Source: Protostelium mycophagum (lineage: Eukaryota; Evosea; Variosea; Protosteliida; Protosteliaceae). From it: a stretch of 64,000 nt of DNA. The notes beneath the pieces were generated by a model. It saw only the letters and a list, made by a program, of their open reading frames with translations. It made no database searches and was not told where the DNA came from. The translations under genes were made by a program, and so were the position numbers. Shown here in pieces: positions 37,001-49,100 of this stretch (the stretch's first letter is position 1; every line of letters starts with the position of its first letter). The stretch is from assembly GCA_002081555.1 (NCBI GenBank), contig MZNV01002747.1, positions 1 to 64,000 of the forward strand. Reading direction: 5' to 3'.

Positions 37001-37797
37001 TGAAGTTTGGTGATGACTGTACTGATTCAGTCTCTAAAATTGTCTATGCATCGACTATTCTGCCTCCTTTGCAGCTTGTGCATCATTTATCAATGATCGG
37101 GTCACGTAAGATTTTTAAAATACACACCACACTCCTGGCATGGCTCCTCCCATATTCTGAAGGAGATCGGCAGCGATCAGCCGATGTAGTCTTCTGAAGT
37201 CTTGGCGGGTCGATATCGACAGAATCATCCAGTGTATTCTTCACAAAGAGCTGTTGTAAGGTGCCAGAGGGCACAACTCCGACCTAGAATCATTAATTCC
37301 GTTTCGATTTTGCCGATGATCTAAGAATGTGAAATAGCCTTAGAACTCACTTTTCCATTCGTGATGATCTGTACTTTGTACCAGTGGTCTGGCAAAGTGG
37401 CCAAGATTCTAACTATATCGCCCTTCGAAAGGCCTACGTCCTCGTTGTCGTCTCGTGGTCGCTCTCCGTTAGGCTCGTAGTCCCACAATGCAGCAGCCAT
37501 ATCGTTTTGGTGTAAATTCATTTTAAAAGGAGGAATTGAAGGTCCATCATCATTTAAATCTGAGGCTAGAAATGATAGGGGCACTATTCCCATTGGTTTG
37601 TCCTCTATGGGTGTCTGTGTCTTCTCATCTGTAATGAAAGAGACCAACACCCAAGAATTTGGACATATCTCTTTGATCGAGAGAATGTCCCCTTTCTTCA
37701 CGCTGACGTCGGTTGAGCCAGTAGATAATTTGACACCCTTTGCATGGTAATCATGGTTGGCGATTGCCACGGACCCCGGGAGGATCGCACCTTCCAT
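34100..37797 (-). CDS. Ras guanine nucleotide exchange factor with two N-terminal SH3 domains
   Basis: The start at 37797 opens MEGAILPGSVAIANHDYHAK. Two SH3 modules follow: DVSVKKGDILSIKEICPNSW...MGIVPLSFL, and AAALWDYEPNG...DVGLSKGDIVRIL...HWYKVQI...VGVVPSGTL. A RasGEF_N segment is visible near 36680-36600 (PFFADQFLTTYRSFIAPNYL). The CDC25-type catalytic domain has FRDNLQVSLSLVGSTIV, VRLLTHFM, IEQLNELKSYNALLAVVLG, VPYL|GIYLSDLTVIEE and IGKLINFEKC. A Ser/Pro-rich tail ends NLDDLSDK with TAG at 34100. It would load GTP on Ras, while the SH3 domains recruit it to proline-rich partners. Here the Grb2 and Sos functions seem fused in one chain. It is convergent with the HORMA gene (159-bp gap). 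Confidence 0.82.
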
Positions 37798-38000
37798 ATG
37801 GATAATGGGCGCGATGTTGAAGAAAACCCACAGCCTCTCACGATGTCTTTCAGATGATAGTTCATCCGAGGTCTAAGGACCTCTATATGCACAAGTGACG
37901 CTCGTTGACACCCGTTGAGAGGCCTCTTCAAGCTGAAGGTGGAAAATAAGTTTTATTAATAAAATTGGAAGCACACAAAAATTTCACACAAAAATTCCAT

Positions 38001-38452
38001 TTACTCATTCTTCACCATCCTGCGAAGATCAGCCTGAAGCTCATAAATAAGGAGACTCACCATTACTTCATCTTGTTTCTGAAGCAGCTCGATTTCCAAA
38101 GCTAATTGAGCTGAGCATTGTATGGCTGATTTCATCTGATTATAGCAGTATAATGGTGGATGTTTCAGTTGATCTCCAGCACATTTTTGCAGAGCGGCAA
38201 ATTCCCTAAACATAATCAATTGTCGTTCTGACATTCATGAACTTACATCGGACAAACCACTTTGGTGATGCATTGTCTGACGAAGATAGAAGCGTCTTGA
38301 CATTCTTTGCTCTCCCCAAGACCAAGTCTTTTCCTTCTAAAACAGTCGTGCTGGAATTCAAATTGTTGTTTGCACTCAGGAAAACTTCGCACAGAATTAT
38401 TCTTCCTAACTTCATCTCTTTGTATATCATCGATCAATCTCCTCTCGGACAT
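38001..38452 (-). CDS. Four-CX9C (double CHCH) mitochondrial protein
   Basis: The start at 38452 opens MSERRLIDDIQRDEVRKN. The product has four Cys-x9-Cys motifs: CKQQFEFQHDC, CQDASIFVRQC, CPMEFAALQKC and CYNQMKSAIQC. A 45-nt intron splits the third (TGT CCG AT|GTAAGT ... TTTAG|G). The reading ends RRMVKNE with TAA at 38001. Twin CX9C pairs form helix-hairpin-helix CHCH folds oxidised by Mia40 in the mitochondrial intermembrane space. Two pairs in one chain are known from the complex I subunit NDUFA8/PGIV, which this could be; the identification is not certain, and a cytochrome-oxidase assembly factor is the alternative. Confidence 0.65.
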
Positions 38453-38560
38453 GATTTCCTGATCTGATCACGTGACAAATGATCGGAAAAAAGTGCCCCG
38501 TTGTAGTGAGAGATCAAATTCAGGTTCTAAATGCTAAAAATAGAACACTGAATGGTGTCT

Positions 38561-39848
<1,288 letters not shown>

Positions 39849-39900
39849 TCGTTGTGTCTGATTGTCTGTTTCGTTCTCAGTGTTCTCAGCACTGGGAGAA

Positions 39901-40061
39901 TGGATTCTCCCCGCAAGTACACCTATTCTACAACTGGTGCACCCACGAGATTACTTCCAAAAATAGTGGACCAGCTTGATCATTTGACTTCACACTTTCG
40001 CACCTCCTTGCTGATCGAAAAAACCAAACTGCTGCCCCCGAGTGGTCCTGAAAGGCACTAA
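39901..40061 (+). CDS. Possible small protein divergent from tpi
   Basis: ATG at 39901 opens MDSPRKYTYSTTGAPTRLLP, then KIVDQLDHLTSHFRTSLL and a short tail (53 residues, TAA). An alternative splice from CCGA|GTGGTC to TTCCAG|TACC would change only the last few residues. It starts 53 bp from the tpi start on the other strand. The amphipathic middle looks protein-like, but no family is recognised. Confidence 0.35.
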
Positions 40062-40326
40062 GACGATGGCCGGAAGTTGTACCACTATGTGGGCCATGTT
40101 CCAGTACCTCGTCAACGTTTTCAGAGGTGATGATTTATTTCTACAAATCAGCAAGGTGTATCTTTTAGCGGGAAAATGGGTAAAACATCGTTGTAGATGG
40201 AGTGCATTTTGACTGTTTTTGCATCGTCTAAAGAGATGCAGTCCCCATGATTGGTCGCTTGACTTGATCATTAAAAATCTTGAATTCAAGACCAAGTGAT
40301 TCGTGGCAATAATTTATATCTCTCTT

Positions 40327-41622
40327 TTACTGTCTGGCAAAAGCAAGAGGAGCCTGGGATTGTTGCATGGGCTGCATGGGGTAGACGGTGGGCAAGCTCT
40401 TAGCGTGAGAGAAGGCAGTCTGGGGAAGTCCACCGGCAGATCTCTGGAACTCAGAGGCAGTTCCGATGAATTGAGGTCTGGCCTCTACATAGTTGGAAGG
40501 CAAGTAGGCGTAAGCGGGGCGGCTAGACTGCACCTGGGGGAGGACCTGTCCGGTGGCCAACATGTTGGTGTTGTTCAGTTGGTTGGCGTTAAGAGACAAT
40601 CTCTCAGAGTTGGAAAGCATTCTCTGATCATAAGAGGATGCAGAGAGGTTCTGGTTGAGGAGAGCCTGGTCGTAGTTTTGAGAGAGTCTTCTCTGCTCGT
40701 AGGAAGAAGAGGAGTACGACTGTCCTGCGAGGTTGTTGTTCATGTAACCCTCTTGGACGAAGGTGTCGGTGGCAAGGGTGCTGCGGGTTCCAATCTCTCT
40801 CATGTCTCTGACCTCTCTGTAGACGGTGGGTGCTTCGATGATCTTCTCATAGACGGGCTGTGTCATGACCACATTGGTGGGGATAAAGACGTCGCGCTCC
40901 AAAACGGGCTGGACTTCTTCGATGACGGTCTTCTTGATGATCTCCTCGACGATGGGGGCGTGTACGACCTGAGTTCTCTGGAGGGCATCGACTTCGGTAT
41001 GTGCGAGGACGATGTTCTCGGGGATGGGCTCGGCTCTCTCGACGATGGCCTCGCGGACTTCGGGTGCCAGCTCTCTCTGCTCGATGAGAGTGGGCTGGAT
41101 CTGGGTCTCGTGCATCATCTGGGTGACTTGTCTGACATCGAGTTGTTCTCTCTCTCTGTAGATAATGGGCTGGATCTCCTCCTTCTCAATAGGGTGGATT
41201 CTCTCTCTGTATCATAATCAGAGCCTATTCTTAATAAATAGAAAGATCAAGAGAACTCACTGGATGACGACGTCCTTCTCGATGGTTTGGATGATAGTGG
41301 GCTCCTCTCTGATGAGGGAAGCACGTTGAGCAGACTGAACATAGGTGGTCTGAGCGGGGAGAAGAGTCTCCTCGACCAAAAGGCTGTTTCTTCTGCTGTG
41401 TCTGGATCCGGCTAATTCGTCATAGACATTTCCATTTCCGACCATGGCCTGTCTGTTGAGCTCTTGCTGGGCGAGCATCTCCTTCTGAGCCAAGAGGGCA
41501 TCAGAGTTGATGGGCTGTGCTGCAACAGCAGCAGGGGCAAGAGGGGCAACGGGCTGGACAGGTGCCTCAGGGACGGAGCTCTTTCTGTGGAGGACAGACT
41601 TGATCTTCTGGACGATGGGCAT
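40327..41622 (-). CDS. Charged Val/Pro/Gln-rich alveolin-like cytoskeletal or surface protein
   Basis: Two exons join in phase (donor near 41262, 52-nt intron). Exon 1 starts MPIVQKIKSVLHRKSSVPEA and has an Ala/Gln-rich stretch, then TIIQTIEKDVVIQ. Exon 2 repeats short charged units of the type ERIHPIEKEEIQPI, HETQIQPTLIEQRE, VVHAPIVEEIIKK, VIEEVQPVLERDV and VYEKIIEAPTVYREV. Such EK(V/I)xxP repeats resemble alveolin or articulin-like repeats. A Ser/Tyr/Asn/Gln-rich tail ends QAPLAFARQ with TAA at 40327. The start follows a TATTTATAT-like stretch only about 8 nt upstream. Strong codon regularity suggests high expression. Function is unknown; structural is my best guess. Confidence 0.6.
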
Positions 41623-42335
41623 TGTTGGATATAAATAGAGGTTAAAAAACGTTCGTGTGGGAGTGGTTCGTGTGCTTGTGATTTGAGAGGTTGATGATGG
41701 TCAGCTTCCGAATCGCAGATCGTATTTCATCAGCGAAGATATGCGAATATTTACCAGACGCGGGCAGCGGTGATGGTGCGAGATTCGCAGATCGCGGATC
41801 ATCGCACTTCTCAAATGTGATAGCATCTAGGTGAAAACTCATGTGTGGATGTCATATTATAGAATATCGTGTGGATTTCGACAGCTGTCATCTATCAAAC
41901 ACCGATTCCGGTCACTTCCCTCTGAATCGTCAGGATGGAAGATCTCAGCATAGAATATAGTTGTGATCAAAGGAAGATTGTTTTGGTAAGTAAGTGGTAC
42001 CGTATTAAAAGTGATCTCTCCTGATGAAACGTAATCTGCGCAGTACAGAGTCCCAGTGATTCCATGACAGCCATCAGAGACGCTTCAGTTCAGGCTTGTC
42101 GAAGAGCGTGTGTGACATCCCACTGTCGACAGTGATGCGAGTACCATGACTGGGTAGAAGAGGTCAGATTTGTAAATTTTAAGTCTGTCGGACCGTGAAG
42201 AATCTGGGCTCGATTCACCACTGTTTTTCACGAAAAATAAAAATAGTTCAGCTAAAATTGGATTGATTTTTTATTTCTGTATTGACAATTTGAAGACGCA
42301 TGGGGACCTATGGATTTCCTTCTGCGTGTTTGTGG
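41623..42335. other. Intergenic region upstream of the alveolin-like gene
   Basis: About 710 bp. Minus-strand ORF 41642-41842 shows no family feature and is probably 5' flank. The word ATTCGCAGATCGC recurs near 41705 and 41782. No RNA gene is recognised. Confidence 0.45.
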
Positions 42336-42579
42336 TCAAACCACAAAGCTCATCCCCCTCACTCCGGAAGAGAGTATGACAATAAAGATCTTCATAGAGG
42401 TGCAGTACTTGTATCTTGACAATGAAAATAAATCTTTTCATCCCTCTCGCCAATTTTCCGCGTCGGTTTACCGCAAAAATTCTCGGCAATAACCGAAACC
42501 TCACGGGTTGTGGCTGTCTTCTGCATCTGAGGACTCAGCTTGCCCACATCTTCATTTGGCTGAGCGTTGCACCATTCTA
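42336..42579 (-). CDS. Fragment of a possible hypothetical gene
   Basis: On the minus strand an exon after a TTTAG acceptor near 42580 reads EWCNAQPNEDVGKLSPQMQ, then TTREVSVIAENFC, with a GTAAAC donor. A following exon after GAAAAG joins in phase to DLFSLSRYKYCTSMKIF and ends in TGA at 42336-42338. Upstream exons between 42600 and 42830 could not be resolved. The composition is protein-like but no family is recognised. Confidence 0.3.
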
Positions 42580-42913
42580 AACCAGAGACATATCATAGCA
42601 AGTACCAATATCAAAGATTCACTCAGTACAATCACGAGCACGCTATACCAGCAACATTACGCTGCAGAATAACATCTTCCGGCCGAGTTTTTGAGAAGTC
42701 AGGAGAACATGCTGACACCATCATGTGGCATCTTGACAACAGGCAGAGAGAGAGGGATTCGCGGAGACTTGGGCATATCACAAATGTGAGACGCCAGCCA
42801 CGACGAACAAAACGCATCAAATACTTTACATAAAAGAAATCGATTTTGTTATCATCATGAACGAATTAGCAGTCATCACAAAGACAAAGATGGTTTTTGT
42901 TGAATTGTTCTTT

Positions 42914-43785
42914 TTATGTGAGCTTGAATTTCACACCTGTCTCTGCGCTCATGGACTCCACTCTCGCGAGAGACAACACCTCTAGGTTCTCGGCCTCTAA
43001 GCGGTCTCTCCCTGTTTGAAAGCTCTTCTCTACAGCGATACCGACACCAACCACCTTCAATCATTACCAAATGTATGAGACACAATGTCAATATATTATG
43101 TCCAACCAAATGGTCAATTTTGAAATATTTTTTCAGGTTTGAAATGTACATACTGTGGCATTGGCTTGCTTCACGATATCAACTAATCCGAGGGCAGCAT
43201 TTCCTGCGGCTAAAAAGTCATCGATGATCAATATTCTGTCTTCTGTTCTGATGTACTCTTTAGATACGCTGATGTTGCATGTCTGATTACGTGTGAATGA
43301 TTCGACTTCGGCTGTGTACACGTGCGATCCTACGTCGTTGAGCACATGTACAAACAGATGAGATCCCGATTTCCATCCTGCAATCACTCCACCACAAAGA
43401 GTCGATCATCACCTTGTTGTGTAGTTGCTGGTCTCTTTTTGGCAAAAACGAATGGAACTCCAAGTTTCAAAGCCGTAGCAAAGGCAATATGGATGCCAGA
43501 TGCCTCCAAAGTCAGGACCTTTTTCCATTAATTGGCACTCAACAGCACACGACTCACCTTTGTGACATTCTTTGGACCAAAGTGATTGGCAAAAGCTTCT
43601 CCCAAATCCATTATGAGATTAGGATCCACTTGATGATTCAGAAAAGAATCGACTTTTAGAACTCTGTCATTTAAGACGATGCCGTCCTTGCGTATCCTCT
43701 CTTGCAGAACTGTGGCCATGTATGATACTGATTTCCTGAAAAATATTGTGATGCGGAATCTTTCTTCTTGGACACTTCCCGACAT
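42914..43785 (-). CDS. xpt: Bacterial-type xanthine phosphoribosyltransferase
   Basis: The core starts [16 protein letters not shown] (43720) or, in the same frame, with an N-terminal extension from 43785 ([11 protein letters not shown]). It continues [62 protein letters not shown] and [20 protein letters not shown] (PRPP-binding loop), IVKQANATV, then after an intron [30 protein letters not shown] and GVKFKLT with TAA at 42914-42916. This is end-to-end the pattern of bacterial Xpt, which makes XMP from xanthine and PRPP. At least two introns show it is nuclear. A bacterial-type Xpt in a protist hints at ancient transfer (inference). Confidence 0.88.
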
Positions 43786-43794
43786 TTTATTACC

Positions 43795-44790
43795 ATGAGG
43801 ACGAGAAGATCAGCACGCTGGGATCGTCACTGCCGTATCATATTTGTGGCCGGTATACTGTTGAGTCTCACTGGTAAGACTCTTAATTGGTGATTCATAA
43901 TTGACGAATACTGCAGTCCTTCTATTACTGACATTCCTTGTTCCTCTAAAATTAAAATCAAACGCTCAGTATGTACCAAATGGGACCTCTGGCATTGTGC
44001 TTCCTCTTAATGTCTCCTCTAATTCATCCACATGGGAGGGCACTATTCACCAAAAGGACATGACTTTATTTCGATATGATTATAAACCATCGGATAATGG
44101 AATGGGGACTTCACTGCAGGTACGACCTTTCTTGGTCTTTCGTATTGATAGCTCCCAGATATGTCTTTTTAATGGAACTTATCTCAACTCTCCTCTTGAA
44201 ATCTTTTCTGAAACCGGGAAGGTGATCTATTTTTCAACCTCTCTCCGCTGAACCATACAGATTCCAGATGAAAGCACACTCAGAGTATTCAATGTGTCGA
44301 GATGTATTACTCTTGTCAAGTTTTGTGGCGGCAGTCTGTACATCGGTGTCAAGTCGAGAGAGGTGGCACCTTTCATTTGACAAGTTCACTTACCTCTCAC
44401 AGACAAGCCAACATGCCGCTCTGTCTTTCGCAGCAGAATATCACAGCTTTTCAGAATGCGAGATTGACAACTTCCAATTCATCAAATTCGGCAAGTCTAT
44501 CATCATGATGTTTTGATGCAAAACAATCCTTTAAGAATCATCCGTATGTTCAATCGTGAACACAATTTTTATTTCGTCTTTGCACGATAATTCTAAAAGA
44601 GTCAACATTACTCTGTTGCAGACATGTATAGATGAAGCAGATAAATATATTATAAATAAAAATCGTAGGTCTGCTGATCGGCATCGGAGGGCTGGTGTTG
44701 ATGTCCATCTTGTGGTTTGTGCTTGGAAAACTTGCACTGGAGATGCGGTCGGAAGCCAATGCAGAGGAGGAGTCTTTGATGTCTGAATAA
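43795..44790 (+). CDS. Type I membrane glycoprotein, function unknown
   Basis: ATG at 43795 opens [12 protein letters not shown] and a hydrophobic leader ([12 protein letters not shown], spliced to [11 protein letters not shown]). The lumenal part has sequons (NGTSG, NVSSNSS) and reads [17 protein letters not shown], then after an intron [19 protein letters not shown] and [18 protein letters not shown]. The last exon gives a TM helix [19 protein letters not shown] and a short acidic tail EEESLMSE with TAA at 44788-44790. No known domain is recognised. It is divergent from xpt with only 9 bp between the outermost ATGs, so their transcripts must overlap or start inside each other. Confidence 0.6.
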
Positions 44791-44872
44791 TTCCCATAAA
44801 GGAAATGTTGGTTGGTTGATTATCATTGATTATCATTGATGCGAGTTGATTTGGTCTCCCAATTTATTCTGC

Positions 44873-45327
44873 TTAAGCAGAAGCGGACTTGAGGTAAGCG
44901 ACAATGTCGTCTCTCTCGTTGGGCTTCTTAAGTCCAGGGAAGGCCATCTTGGTTCCAGGGATGTACTTCTTGGGGTTCTGTGGTCCATCAATTCCTTGTC
45001 AATATAATGTAACTGAATGAGTAATCACCTCCAAATAGTCGTGAAGGGTCTTTTGTTCCCAGACAATACCTGGAAAGTCAGTATTAATAATGCCAGATTA
45101 TTACACACCGGAGTTCTTGTTGGCAGCAGTGTATGAGTAGTCGGGAACAGTTCCAGCTGTGCGGCCAAAGAGACCATAGAGATTAGGTCCCTTTTTTGCA
45201 ATCAGATCGATCATGTTACAACCTTATATCATACATGTCATACCTGCTTGTGGGGGGCACCCTTAGAGATGGTGTGGCATTGGGCACATCTGGCCTTAAA
45301 GATCTTCTCTCCTCCTTCAACAGACAT
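44873..45327 (-). CDS. cytC: Cytochrome c
   Basis: The start at 45327 opens [20 protein letters not shown], holding the haem-attachment motif CAQCH, then [44 protein letters not shown] and [18 protein letters not shown] (the Met axial ligand is in TKMAF), and ends [10 protein letters not shown] with TAA at 44873. Introns are short. It is the soluble electron carrier between complexes III and IV in the mitochondrial intermembrane space. All family signatures are present. Confidence 0.95.
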
Positions 45328-46119
45328 TTCGTGATGCAAAAAAATGTCCGCGCAGCCTCAACATCAAATTCTTGTTTCTGCGAATTTTTGTTTCTACAAC
45401 AGAAACATTTGATTTTTGCAGGCGGCACGGTTGTAACCGCGATTTTAACCTATGATACACGCCTTTCATTTTGAATGATGTTTTTTGGAAGCCATGAGGA
45501 CATCTGTTACCTTGCGTGGTTTCTTGGATCCAAAATATCTACAATAAATCCACCATAAATAATGAGCATTCTGAATCACTCATAGTCGGAGAGCTTGTCG
45601 ATGATGAAAGGTGAAATTCATTTACATAATTCTCCATTGTGGCAGCGGAAATGTCAAATATATATTTAAAAATCCCATCACAACGTTACGAAAGCTCCAT
45701 GATGACAATTCTGCCAGAATTAAAATGCTCACAATTTGAGCAGCCTTAACTCCAGGCTGTAATGTTTGTCTGTCATCGCCAGGGACTTCTCAACTACTTA
45801 AATCAGAATTAGTGTTTTAATTCGCTTGGAGATGCATGGCAGCTTGACAGCTGTCCCCTACCAAGAATTCTTTTGTGCATCTCTCTTCTTTGTTTGCAAT
45901 TACATTAATCCCTACTTGTGCAATACAATTGATTTCCAGCTTCAGCCATATGTGAGAGGCTGATTTTGATAAATATAGAGGTGATCAAGCGCGTTTCAAG
46001 CGGAAAAGTCGGAGCACAATTCGGGGACATGCGCTTACGCCCGAACTTCACCAAAAGTGAGGTGATTGAGGGTTAAACCGTGGAATAGCAGCGGACAAAC
46101 ACATCACTGTCCTTTCAGC
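45328..46119. other. Divergent intergenic region between cytochrome c and the second receptor kinase
   Basis: About 790 bp between genes transcribed in opposite directions. It contains AT-rich stretches such as GATAAATATAGAGG near 45970, some 150 bp upstream of the receptor start. No coding segment with a recognised domain is seen. Confidence 0.5.
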
Positions 46120-49100
46120 ATGACCACGAGGCTCGTCCTCGCTGTCTTTGTATTATTATTCAGCAGTTTGGGCGTTGTTTCTACAGAGACAGCTTCTAAC
46201 ATCGGCGGATATTTATCTCAGTTGTATGCCACGTCGAACACAAGGACGTGGAAAAATTCAGCAGGATGGTCCACCAGCATGGCCAGCAATTCAATGATGG
46301 CGATCTGTAGCGCTTATGGCATTACGTGCGACGGGAATCAGAATGTCATTTCGATCATTCTGAGGAACAACAATCTGTATGGCACGACCACCTCTTCAAA
46401 AGCCACCGGTATGGGGGGAATTAATACGAATAACTACTATCCACAATATCTCCAAATCTTGGACTTGTCGCAGAATGCCATAGGTAAATAAATGCCCGCT
46501 TGAAATCAAGAATCACATCTCTCAGGAACATGGATACCCGAATTGCAGCAATTCCCAGCCCTGAAATACCTCAATATCTCTGGCAATTGGATGACCAATC
46601 TTTACACTGACATCTTTGGTGCTGGTGCTTCGTGTCCTTCCTGTGCGAATTTAGCAACAATGGATCTATCTTACAACAGTTTCGCCTCTCTTTCTGGGAA
46701 TGTCAATATGCAACAGGTGTATATCGACACTGTCTGTTCACTGCTCATAATTACAGCTTGTTTACCTTGATCTCTCGTTCAACGCTTGGAGTGGTAGTGT
46801 GACAAACCAATGGCAACAAGCCGGCAACCTCCCCAAGCTTCAGACATTGTATATCAATGGCACCACTTTTCAACAGCCAAACTGGAATTACTTCTTCAAC
46901 ATCCCTTATTTGACAAGCATCATCTGCTCCAACACCCCCATAGGCACCCTTCCGTCTCCATTCACAAGCACAGTAAGCACTTCTGCAGTCATCAAATTGA
47001 ACAACTCAGATCACTACCCTGGTCGCACGCAATGCAAGTTTGGGGTCATTCTCTTCTTCCTGGACTGCGTTACCCTTCATCAATCTGGATTTGAGCAACA
47101 ACATCAACCTGCCTGGTTATGCGCTCGGCCTTTCAAATGTGACTTATTTACAGTAAGAGAGTTGATGACATTTGCATCACCTCATCCATTCCAGGCGTTT
47201 AGACTTGTCAGGAACTAACATTGGATGGAATGATGGTTGGTATTATCTTAATCTTGGATCCAATATCCAATATCTCAACCTCTCCAATAGTGGCCTCACC
47301 AGTGAGTCATATCTGTACGAATGTTAGATTGAACCGTTAAAGATCTGCTTATCTCTCTCCCCTACGGAATGCCCTCTTCTTGGACTACCTGCGATTTAGG
47401 AGGACAGTTGATACAGAGCTGCACCGCTCTCTCTGTCTGTACATCTACCGCAATCATTTATGGCGTGGTATTTCTGATCGTTCCTTCTCAGGGAACAAAT
47501 TACATCCCGTATCTCCTGACGAATACTGCTGGCATGCAGTACATCAACAACATTGTATTTCAGGTTCGTCATAGATGACAACAAGCTTTAATCGTCGCAA
47601 GATTGGTGGGAACTCCGTGACGAGCTTACCAAGTGGGGCTGCGGGGAACACCGTGACCATCTCTGCCGCCGCATACCTCAAGACTGGAAGAGTGTACAAC
47701 ACCACCGTGAGTTATACGTATGTGAGCGTACCTCCAAACAGGGCGTCATGCCTCTTCGCGAGCCCGAGGAGCGGTTATTATTACGATCTGGCGGCGATAA
47801 CTGGGTTGGGCTCCGGACCATCGTGGGTGAAACCGTTATAGATGCAGTCTCACTGATAAAAACAGTGGAGACTTCAGCTCACCAGGTGGTGAGACAAACC
47901 AATACATATACTACTGGACCCCCTGCGGGTAATATATCTTCTTAAAATCTTCATAAAGTATCTCAGGATGTGCCATGGTCTTGGTTGCCAGGCAACAGTA
48001 AGCGCTGTGCAGACAGGCTACGGGTTCTTCATGAACAACATTGCATATGTCACTGGAAGCAATTCTGGATGGTACAATAACAACACGAATGATATCTACA
48101 CATCATGGACTGCTCCTGACAGTTACAACCGCTCCCTGGTCGTGAATATCATATGCCAGAATAGGCCAGACATAGCATTCGTCAATCTTCCCGAAAACCC
48201 GACATACCAGTATAATTTCAATTTGTTTTTGAACTGTAGCTACTATTTCACCACCCCATATGCTCTGTGGACTTCTGTTAACACGACAGCACCGGCAAAT
48301 GGGCAAGTGTCTGGCTCACTCACAATTAATGGAGGCTATTTTGGGACAATGGTGAGTGGTATGTCCCTATACCACTAAATATCTCAGTCATCTAACGTGG
48401 TCATCACTTTGGGTGGAATACCTTGTAATATTGCCAGTTTCAACAACTTTATTATACAGTGTAATTTCGGTCCTTTGAACCCTGGCCCCGCATCGCTCAG
48501 CGTAAAGTTTAACTCGGTTCCGATAAGGGGAGTGCCCAGCAGTATATCTCTAGTCAGTGCACAGAACGCCACTTCAATCCCTACTACCGGGGGAATTGCC
48601 AATTTTCCGTTGGTCGGTTACACCGGAGCAACCACAGCGTCACTTTCCATCAACATTGCCGGAAGTGTCTGTACGGTATGCCAGACAATTTCAGACGAAA
48701 AATTTAATTGACGCGAGCAGTGGTATAATTCCTCAATGGTGGGTTGCAACATAACGATGGGAAGTGGCCGAAATTTCTCTCCGGTCTTGACGATCACATC
48801 GACCTATGCCAATATCGTCGTACAATCTTTCTACAGTTATATTCCATCTGTTGTGACCGGAATATCTCAGATCTCAGGAACGGGTAGTCAACTGGTCACA
48901 GTGACAGGGACCAACTTTGGGCCCACTTCGCTTGATATTGTTACCGTCATAATAGGAACAGCGTTTTGTACCAAGTAAGTTTATTTGATGGAAGCTGCAA
49001 CATGTGGATTGATCTATATATAGCCCAACAATGGTGACACCTCACACACAATTTACTTGTACTATCAGTGGATTCACACTGTCTTCGACTAGCGTCCAAT

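Noticed and set aside
40303-41217. Long plus-strand ORF of 304 codons
   Set aside because: It is the reverse-complement shadow of the alveolin-like gene on the minus strand, whose codon pattern and intron are convincing. Its Leu/Val/Gly/Asp-rich product has no domain.
42310-42492. Plus-strand ORF starting MDFLLRVCGQTTKLIPL, superficially like a ubiquitin N terminus
   Set aside because: The resemblance stops after about 25 residues, no LRGG end or ubiquitin-like second half could be found, and the opposite strand has a more coherent exon chain.
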